From contig JAHLKC010000106.1 of assembly GCA_025449115.1 (NCBI GenBank), positions 62,001 through 126,000 on the forward strand: DNA of 64,000 nucleotides. The letters run 5' to 3'. Positions within the stretch are counted from its first letter, which is position 1; the number at the start of each line of letters is the position of its first letter. This DNA comes from Chytridium lagenaria. Lineage: Eukaryota > Chytridiomycota > Chytridiomycetes > Chytridiales > Chytridiaceae. A program made the translations under genes and the position numbers. Under the pieces are notes generated by a model, which ran no database searches, was not told where the DNA came from, and was given only the letters and a program-made list of their open reading frames with translations. Positions 55,999-64,000 of the stretch are shown here, piece after piece.

Positions 55999-56669
55999 GC
56001 TGTAACGGCCTTACCACTTTTCCTCTTTTTTTATTCTCTAGATTGGTCAAACCTCATGTTGCAAGGAATATAGATGAAGTTTTCTAATGTTATCAATGTG
56101 CGTGTCAACTTTTTGGACAAAGACTTTTGCTTTCCATCGTACTTATTGTCGATAAATATTGCCAGCCAAAATTAAACCCATTATGAGAGGAAAAGTTGTG
56201 TTATTCCATCAGCACTTGTAACGTAAAATAACACGATTCTTAATCTATATGTATTCAAATATGCCACCTCTCAAGGACGAGCGATACTTTTTGCGACAAA
56301 CATCGTCAACACCCACATGGAATTAACCCTATCGTTTGAGGTATGAGACAAACAAAATACTGCGGCGCTCTGGACGTACATCCGCCCTTGACTCCTCACC
56401 CCGGCCAGAGGTCGAAATGTTTTGAATAACTGCTTCTTCCAACTAAAATACACGATTATTGCGTGTTGATATTCGTAAACACCAACAAAAGGAAAAAAAT
56501 TAGATCAAATTGATTGAGAGATATAGTGCCATGTCTAATGAGAATATAAAACTATGAAAAAAGTTGGAAGAAAAGATGCCTAAAAACGGACGAAAAGAAC
56601 GAGAAGAAAACGAATCGATTCAAGAAAACGAGAGAAGTTTCGAAAGATAAGGAAAATGTTGTGCTATAA
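55999..56669. other. Intergenic spacer
   Basis: 3' region between gene I and the GH26-like fragment. No gene is recognised. Confidence 0.4.
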
Positions 56670-56865
56670 TCAGATAACGTCTATAAAAAAGATACTATAT
56701 ACAGCTATGTTACTAACCACCATCCATGCCAACACCAACATACTTGATTTTCCAGAAACGCTGCCGTTAGAAGACCGAGTCGAGGTGGAGGCGGACGCTA
56801 ATCCTCTTCCACTCGTGCCGTTGGCCCAGCTGTGAGAAGGGTGACGATGACACCAATGACGGCAT
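56670..56865 (-). pseudogene. GH26-like gene copy 6, internally deleted
   Basis: The signal-peptide exon (start codon at 56865, five bases of the paralogous start missing) runs straight into the Ser/Thr stalk (ANGTSGRGLASASTSTRSSN) and the hydrophobic C-terminus (LVLAWMVVSNIAVYSIFF). The whole catalytic domain present in copies 1 and 2 is gone. It retains the tail that copy 4 lost to the retroelement. Divergent from gene F. Confidence 0.7.
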
Positions 56866-56948
56866 AGTTGTCTCTCTGAGCCTTCTGTGCAACTCCTCGG
56901 TTTCAGCAAAGTTGACGCCAAAGAAAGAAGAGACATTGATACACACTC
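56866..56948. promoter_or_regulatory. Compact divergent promoter, cassette 3 (inverted)
   Basis: 83 bases between the start codons of GH26-like copy 6 and LRR-SAM gene F, homologous to the promoters at 40874 and 53052 in reverse orientation. Confidence 0.5.
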
Positions 56949-59105
56949 ATGGCATCTCCGCTGTCGGATTGCGACATCGTTGCTGACGCCTTCCCCATGC
57001 TCAACGTCAGGAGACCTGATTGCTGCATAGGGGGCTCAAGCAGTGATCGTCCTAGCCTTCTTTGTAATGATGCTGGCCGGATCCGCTATTTGTAAGAATA
57101 CCTTACAATCAATCACTGAGATGTTTTAAGATCTACGACCCTTGTGAACATCAACATAACGTTCCCGACGGCTTTGATGCAGCTGTCAGAGCTGGAAGAT
57201 CTGTAGGTAATTTCTGTTTATACTCAAAGTCTAACATTTTATCAAAATGCAGCAGAATCGATAGATCCGGGCTTTACGGAGAGCTTCCAGACTCATTCTC
57301 GAATTTCACCAAACTTGTAAACTTGTAAGTCTATCGCATTAAGACAGCGTCAGTTGGTTTATTCTTTTTTGTTACAGAGATTTGAGTTTAAATCAACTCT
57401 CGGGGAGAATTCCTAAATCCATAGGAACGTTGCAGACTTTGGACACATTGTAAGTTCAAGGCTTTTGTCATGTACAAGAAACACTTATGTTTATTTTAAA
57501 ATTGACATAGGGTTTTGGAGCAGAATGAATTTGAAGGACCTATTCCATCGGAACTTGGGGAACTGGTGAACGTTTCAACAATTGTGAGTGTACCCTGTAG
57601 TTTTTCGTTTGTTTTGGTGTATATGTTCGAGTGGGCTTTTGTTATTTACTTTTTATATTTAGAGCTTACGAATAACTTGCTCACTGGAGATATTCCAGTT
57701 TCCTTTGCTAATTTACGAAACATTTCAATATTGTAAGTGGATCCTTCGACTTTTCTTACTTTTAACGCTCTTTTGGCAATCGCGAATAGGGGATTTGATA
57801 GAAATAGATTGAGTGGGAAGGTTCCTGATTTTGTGATAGGCCTCGAAAGTCTTAGAGATCTGTAAGTTTTAGTTAAATCGGTTGGTATGTTAATAATCAT
57901 TGTTTTGAGCAGAAGATTGCAGGGTAACTATTTAACCGGTCCTATTCCAAGTTCTTGGCGCTGGAGGACTAGGTGAGCTTTAAAAAGTTGTATTTATTTC
58001 ACACCTAATTTTGTTTGTTTGTTTATTTAAAGCCTTGACAGCAATTGCATAGAGGAATCCGATGATACCGAATCCAACTTGGAAGGTATATATTTCGTCC
58101 GTCATATCTTTGGTGCACAGAGCAGAAAATGCTAAATCATCGTCTAGTATCTTCAAAGACAGCGACTGCCAGCCGAATGCTTAGCCTTTTACGGAACCAC
58201 TTCACAACTTCCCGCCACCTCCCAGCCTCCTACAAGCACAGCGGCATCCTTACCTCTAGTACCCAACCCACCTACCACGGTCAACACAACAGTCCTCGCT
58301 GCATCCATTGCAACATCTCTCTCCTCGTCTTTGCACTAACCGTGTGGCGCTCTATGCAGTCCGCCGACGTCGACAAATCGACGGTAGGCCTTTTTTCTCA
58401 TTTTCTCCAAATCCTCTTCATTGATTCGGAACCGCGATTCACATCACACCCCATCATCGTGCAGCCGGTCAACGAAAAAGGTTCAAGCACGTTGTTTGCG
58501 AATTTAGAGGTGGTGGAGAGTCGTACTCCACCTGATGATATGGTGTTTTACGAAATGAGGGATGAGCAAGTCGGAGATGGATCGGCTCCAACGGTTGGAA
58601 GGAGTTCAACGTTTGATGGGAAAGTCGAATGGATCCGTGGCGTCGGTTGGTCGGAGTGGCACTGTTGCCACATCGTCAGCTTGGGATAGTGCTACGGTGG
58701 AAGGGGACTATAATGATGAAATATTGAACACGATTCGATGGCGAGGGACCCTGAAGATTGGTCGAGGAAAGAAGTGATATCATGGCTTGCGAAATGTGGG
58801 TTCCGGCCTGCAGTTATTGAGGTTTTCGAAGGTGGGTCAATTACTCGATCTTTGGCCTTTTAGTCTTTTTGTATGTTAATGATTGATCCGTGTTGCTTTG
58901 TAGCTCATGAAATCACGGGTGCTTTGTTAATGGAAGGTGACGGAAGATAGACTGATAGATATGGGTATCTGAGCATAACAGTCGAGCTCTTATTGATTTG
59001 CGATTACAACGGTTACGATATTCAAAAGCGAATGGCAGGTCTGCAAACATGACTTCCGAGTTCCCTGTTGCGGTCAATCAAGACGTACTACCAGAGTATT
59101 CTTAG
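56949..59105 (+). CDS. LRR-TM-SAM receptor-like protein F
   Basis: E-type gene on the plus strand. Cap MASPLSDCDIVADAFPMLNV, CC and a third Cys. One-repeat exons: NINITFPTALMQLSELEDL, YGELPDSFSNFTKL, LSGRIPKSIGTLQTL, EGPIPSELGELVNV, LTGDIPVSFANLRNI, LSGKVPDFVIGLESL and LTGPIPSSW, then LDSNCIEESD. Repeat exons have no frame break, which makes F the best template for the E type. Stalk and transmembrane exon (about 58150-58370) is frame-broken near 58180-58370 and reads YAVRRRRQID in one frame. SAM: EDWSRKEVISWLAKCGFRPA, the family's intron at about 58830-58903, then HEITGALLM and LQRLRYSKA with small indels near 58935-59000. Ends DVLPEYS at the TAG 59103-59105. Confidence 0.76.
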
Positions 59106-59515
59106 GGCGTCTTTTTCTTTTTGTGCTGGTCTATATGCATACCCTTCATTTTTAAACAATTCCCGATTTTTCCTTTTTTATAAATTATATATCATTTCGC
59201 TCTATGCAATCGAACGTTGATTATTGCGATCGTACTTTATTGTTTGGTTATATTTTCAACTTTATGCGGAAACAGCCAATTTTTTATTTTTTTTTTCACT
59301 CAATATTTATTCCCTTCGTCAACCTACGCTCTTTGCAAAGGTTTTTATCGCTCTGATTTAATTTATTAAATATGTGATGATGATGGCTTTCACACCGCCT
59401 TTTTACTCTGGCAAGATCCTCACTTTACGTTTAGACTCTAATGACTACTTCACTTTTGTTAATAACAACGTGTGTCTCTTTAACGAGAATCTTTTAAGAA
59501 TACTGTGGGGGTATC
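59106..59515. other. Convergent 3' spacer of F and H
   Basis: Homologous in part to the spacers between D and E (38387-38722) and between D' and E', in reverse orientation. It carries the shared motifs TTGATTATTGCGATCGTACT and AACCTACGCTCTTTGCAAAG. Confidence 0.6.
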
Positions 59516-61799
59516 TCAAACCCCTGCTTCATCAACCCCGTCATCGTTTAAGTCCATACTCTGCTGCATTAACTTTAACCTCTCGATCGCAATCAGCACC
59601 AATACCCTCGTATCCTCCTCAATAACGCCCATCTCCACAAGCTCCGAGTGAGAAAGAACAAGAAGTTTAGGCCATCCATTTCAGCAACTGTAAGGATAAA
59701 GTCAGAAACCGGAAATAGTAAAAAGAAAGGAAAAAAAAAAAAGAAAGAAAAGGTAGAAAGAACGAAAAAGATAAAAAAGATAAGAGGGTATATCCTACAC
59801 TGAAATTTCTCTACTAAGGGTTGATCAAAGCCGCAGTTCACCAAATACGAAGAGACTTGTTGACAGGACCAAGATAACGCATTCGTCATCACAAGATCGG
59901 TACTCGACTGTTGGATCGCTGGTTCCTCAATCCTCAATATAATCCCAGACTCTGCACCCGTATCCGACAAGGCCATAGATTCCGTTATTGTCATCGACGG
60001 GAACAAGTTTCCCTGTTTCTCATCTCCCGCATAGCTATCGTCCTTTTCAGCAGGGATTTTCGCCGTCGCAAGCAATTTTGGGTCTGTCGCAATAACCATA
60101 GGAGCTTGGTTCGTCACCGTGTAATAGGTTTAATGGAGTGAATAAAAACTCTGTTCTTGTTCACACTTTGAATAAAATGAAAATAATGTGCCCTCTGGTT
60201 TGACGGATGCCGAGATGGAATCGGGTAGGAGATTATGTGTTGAGGTGGGATGAGGTAGATTAATCGAGGATAGTGGCTCCGCTTTGTGCATTAACGAGTG
60301 AAGCTTTTCGGCGACGGCGATACATTATTAGACAAGCAATTATGGCGATGATAACGACCAAGGCCGAGGCTGATATGGCGATGGCGATTGTCGCGGATGC
60401 GGGTGATTGTAAATTGGGTGAAGGAGTTGAAGGAGATGAAGAAGGGATGGACGTGGATGTAAAGAATACTGGCTGAGCCGAGGTTTCGGGGAAGTTTCCT
60501 GTTTGAGGGATCGCGCTGTAGAAGCTTCACATTCCGCTCTGGCCTCTGCAGAACACTGCAAGGGATGTTAGAATAAATACTTTTATAAAGAAAATTACCT
60601 AGTAGACGTTATGGCATTCAATACATCTTTTCGTCGAAACAATTGCCATCGATTCTATGGAACATGACAGAATATGGGAACAATTTTTTAAAAAGGGAAC
60701 TAGTCAGCGAAGCTTATACCGAAGATTTGGAGAAGCTATCTTTGGGAGGGACTAATGAAATAGTTGCGTCGAAGGTCTCTGCAAGAATCAAGAATGAAAA
60801 CAATTGATTATAAGTATGTAGTAAACAATTTAGCACAAGAAGTGTAGATACAGATACACCGTACATTTATAAAAACCTGTTCGAGCGACCCAATTCGGCT
60901 GGTATAGGTCCATAGAGATTATTATCGTTAAAGTTTCTAGAATAAAATAATATGTGGTTTAGGAGAATTGCGGGAAATGAACGAAGTTACGTACAAAGAA
61001 AACATTTCAGGTAGAATTGCAATACTTTGCGGAAAAAAAACCGGTAAAAAGGTTATCTGATAGATCCCTAATATAAGCTTTTATCAAACCAGGGATTAAA
61101 AGTAGATTTACCTACAGTGCGTACAAATCAGTAGTGTTCTGCAACACCGGTATCTCGCCCGAGAGTCTATTAGATTGTAAAAGTAGCTGCCTTAACATAG
61201 AAAGACGGTCTAAACTTGAAGGCAGCGGGCCAGAAAGTTCTTTTTGGGCAAAGCTCTACAACCGGTGTAAGCTTACATCCCCTTCAACAAGAGAAAAACA
61301 AATTCACCTACAAAAATACCAGGTTTTGCCAAGCTGATATCCAGGAAGGTAAGGCGCCTGTGACTCTGCAGTTTGAAATTTGACTTTGATTTGGGCCATG
61401 TTAAATGATTCTGGAGTAAATGACGTTTCGGGCACCCACAATTCTTTGAGGCCAGTGAGGTTGGCGAGGAGAGGAGAAAGTGGGCCGTTGATAGAGCAAT
61501 CTTTAAACACACTAGATGAGAATGATTAGCACTGTTCGGTCCCACGATACGAGTTATAGAAAAGTGGATGTTTTCAGCGATTCTTCTCGTACGTTCATAT
61601 GCCTCTCAAACGCACCGCAGCAAAGGATCACCCTCTGTCTCAGCTCACTAACTAATAATACTTACACTTTGACAACCCTCCCATTATCGCAGTAGATGGG
61701 AGCGTTGGGATTCAATGAGCAGCACAGTGTCCTGTTGATGTTTAGCGTCGGAAGAGCATCCGCCAAAATGGGGCAGTCGACAGACGCTGCGAACGCCAT
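59516..61799 (-). CDS. LRR-TM-SAM receptor-like protein H
   Basis: D-type gene on the minus strand. Start placed at 61799 by alignment with D: MAFAASVDCPILADALPTLN, CC and a later Cys; the frame is open upstream but unrelated. Repeats: INGPLSPLLANLTGL, an irregular one around PETSFTPESF, LSGEIPVLQNTT-like (about 61150), LTGFFSA-like, LYGPIPAELGRS-like (about 60900). The transmembrane exon (about 60440-60270) is frame-shifted but encodes IAISASALVVIIAIIA-like residues and RRRRKA. SAM: SWSCQQVSSYLVNCGFDQPL, the intron at about 59690-59797, then DGL and RVLVLIAIERLKLMQQ. Literal stop at 59516-59518; one base shift gives IPPQYS ending at about 59502. Divergent from G by 191 bases. Confidence 0.7.
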
Positions 61800-61990
61800 T
61801 ACTCCGTCGCTTGCAAGTGGGTCTTGGGTTGAAGGATAGAAACGGTGATGTAAAAGTATTGAAATACCCAACCTCGATATGAGTGAGTTGTCATGGAACA
61901 CTAAGTATTTATTTATTAGGTGGGTGACTGGGTCACTATCACCTGTGTCTCACTCTGTTACCCCTAATCCATCGTTTGAAAGCCGTCCTC
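61800..61990. promoter_or_regulatory. Divergent promoter region of H and G
   Basis: 191 bases between two LRR-SAM start codons, with a TATTTATTTATTA stretch near 61907-61919 that could serve as a TATA element. Not similar to the 80-base divergent promoters. Confidence 0.4.
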
Positions 61991-64000
61991 ATGGGCGTCT
62001 CCGCTGTCGGACTGCGACGTTGTAGCTGACACCTTTCCCATGCTCATCGTGAGCAGAACCGGTTGCTGTATCACGACCTCTATTTCCAAAAGTCCCAACA
62101 CTCCCGACATCTATTGTAATGATGATGGTCGGATCCGCTATTTGTAAGATCATCTTGCCATCGATCCTTTAATGTCTTTAGATCTACGTCCCTTGTGAAC
62201 TTGGACCAAATGTTCCCGACGACTCTGATGCAGCTGTCAGATTTGGAAGAGCTGTTTGTATTTTACGTTATTGCCGTATTCTAACTTTATTATTATTATT
62301 TTTTTTTTTTTTGGATATGTGCAGTAAATTTGATAGATCCGGGCTCTATGGACAGCTCCCGGACTCTATTTCCAACTTTACAAAGCTGAGAGTTTTGTAA
62401 GTCTGTTAGCCGAAAGATGGCACGGGTTTGCTTACCCTTTAACCATAGATATTTAGGTGCAAATAAACTCTCGGGTAGAATACCTTTATCCATTGCAACA
62501 ATGCAGAATTTAGAGCAGTTGTTAGTTTTTTATTAGGCTTTTATCAATGTTTCAAGCTTTTTTAACCTTCTGTTTATAGGACACTAGCGGAAAATTCATT
62601 TGACGGGCCTATTCCGGCGGGACTTGGGAGATTGGCGAAAATCTCAGTGATTGTACTTTACTCATCTACTGCAGTTTCTTCTCTGATACCCTTTTTAACT
62701 TTAGAGCTTGACAAATAATTTGCTCACTGGAGAGATTCCGTCTTCATTTGTTAATCTGTTTAGTATTTCTACGATGTAAGTTGATAACCCTCAAGTTTCC
62801 TTGCTTTTGACGCTATATTGGGATCGGATAAGGGAACTGGACAGAAATCGATTAAGTGGGAACATTCCGGCGTTTTTGACGGGGTTAAGGAATCTTACAA
62901 ACCTGTAAGTTTAAGTAGTCAGTTTAAATATTTTTTAAACGACTCTTATTTGAGGCAGGCAATTACAGGGTAACTATTTTACCGGTCCTGTACCAAACCT
63001 TTGGCGCTGGGGGAATACGTGAGTTTACTGCAATAGTGTTTTTTTTTTTTTTTTTTTTTAATACTGATTTTTACTCAATATTGTTTTTTTCGCATGTTAA
63101 AGACTTGACAGAAATTGCATAAACGAATCTGACATCATCAATTTCAATAACTCTATAAGGTATGTGTATCTTCCTCCATTTTTATTAAAAGAACAATGCT
63201 AAAACCACGTCTAGCATCGTCCAAAAACAGCGGCCGTCAGCCGAATGCCTAGCCTTTTACGGATCCGCTATACAAGTCCCCGCTACCTCCGGGCTTCCGT
63301 CAACCACGGCAACTTCCTTCGTACCTTCTAACACGCCAACCTCACCTACTACTGATAAAACAACTATCCTCGTCGTATCTATCACAACGTCACTCCTCCT
63401 CGTCTTTGCTCTTACCGCGATTACGCTCTATGTAGTCCGTCGACGCCGACATAGCGGCATTAAGCCCCTCTTCCGATTTTCCTCCGCAACCTCTTCCGTT
63501 GAACTCGAACCACGATTCTCATCACATCCTATAGTTGTGCAGCCATTAAACGAAAAAGACGAAATGGCAAGAAGCACCTTGTTCGCGAATCTAGACGTGG
63601 TTGAGAATCGTGGTCCACTGGATGATATTGCATCCTACGCAAAGAGTGGACTAAACGGGTCGGGAACAGGGCCAGCTTCGACGATTGGATGGAGTTCGAC
63701 GTTGGTGAAAGAGGCGGGTAGATCTATGGGGTCGGTTGGGTGGAGCAGCTCTGTTGCAACAAGTTCAGCTGGTGATAGTGTTACGGTGGGAGGGGAGGTT
63801 GACGAAAAAGTGGTTGACCGTGATTTTATGGCGATTGACCCTGAAGAATGGACGAGGAGGGAAGTGGTGCTGTGGCTTACGAGATGTGGTTTCCGGCCTG
63901 AAGTTATAGAGACTTTTGAAGGTGAGTTTACCCATGCCTTACCTTCTTTTCTTTTCTTTTCTTTTCTTTTTTTTTTGTTAGGGGCTGATGCATTTTATCT
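61991..64000 (+). CDS. LRR-TM-SAM receptor-like protein G, 3' end outside window
   Basis: E-type gene. The start ATG 61991 needs one base fewer at 61994-61996 to read on as a MASPLSDCDVVADTFPMLIV cap with CC. Repeat exons: YGQLPDSISNFTKL, LSGRIPLSIATMQNL, DGPIPAGLGRLAKI, LTGEIPSSFVNLFSI, LSGNIPAFLTGLRNL and FTGPVP, then LDRNCINESD. The long exon from about 63215 is intact: CLAFYGSAIQ, Thr/Ser/Pro stalk, transmembrane helix (ILVVSITTSLLLVFALTAIT) and YVVRRRRHS. A linker of about 130 residues leads to the first half of SAM (EEWTRREVVLWLTRCGFRPE, VIETFE) ending at the family's intron at 63922. The second half and tail lie beyond the window. Diverged from E/E'/F, with the cleanest cytosolic part in the cluster. 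Confidence 0.8.

Noticed and set aside
61662..61901. Upstream Met at 61901 as the start of gene H
   Set aside because: The 34 extra residues have no counterpart in D or D', whose start aligns with the Met at 61799.

Overview
The window looks like nuclear DNA of a filamentous or zoosporic fungus. Genes are split by many short GT-AG introns, intergenic DNA is AT-rich, and the recognisable genes are fungal in type: an Ftr1 iron permease, nucleoside diphosphate kinase, anchored GH26-like glycosidases and plant-type LRR membrane proteins. An early-diverging fungus such as a chytrid is my best guess, but that is inference. There are no bacterial, organellar or rRNA signatures.

Layout. 0-4.7 kb: two tandem FTR1 genes, the first cut by the window edge and the second frameshifted. 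5.5-7.1 kb: an S41B (IRBP-like) serine peptidase. 7.2-9.85 kb: a satellite array of about 231-bp units with two copies of a 239-bp interstitial block. 10.6-14.3 kb (minus): a multi-RRM-like protein with a PAM2 motif. 15.6-18.2 kb: a secreted, anchored GH26-like enzyme. 18.8-20.3 kb: nucleoside diphosphate kinase. 20.7-21.6 kb: a GNAT acetyltransferase.

22.2-64 kb is one large multigene cluster. It holds eleven leucine-rich-repeat membrane proteins (called A, B, C, D, E, D', E', I, F, H, G in order). Nine have the order Cys-rich cap, plant-type LRRs, one transmembrane helix, basic stop-transfer and cytosolic SAM domain, and the eight whose end is visible finish in PPxYS or LPEYS, a WW-domain-ligand type tail. 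B and I lack SAM. Interleaved are five further GH26-like genes or fragments, an inverted S41B paralogue (29.9-31.4 kb), and a decayed Ty1/copia pol flanked by a 294-bp inverted repeat.

The cluster has grown by copying a three-gene cassette: a D-type LRR-SAM gene tail-to-tail with an E-type LRR-SAM gene, which is head-to-head (77-84 bp apart) with a GH26-like gene. It occurs at 36.13-42.85 kb, at 48.38-53.58 kb, and inverted at 56.67-61.80 kb. The LRR-SAM proteins look like receptor-like proteins with SAM in place of a kinase, physically linked to secreted wall-active-type proteins. A role in sensing or remodelling of wall or host polysaccharide is inference.

Caution: many genes, including the housekeeping nucleoside diphosphate kinase, carry single-base frameshifts at homopolymers. 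Some apparent pseudogenes may therefore be assembly indels. Coordinates of frameshifted genes run from the start to the stop recovered by paralogue comparison.
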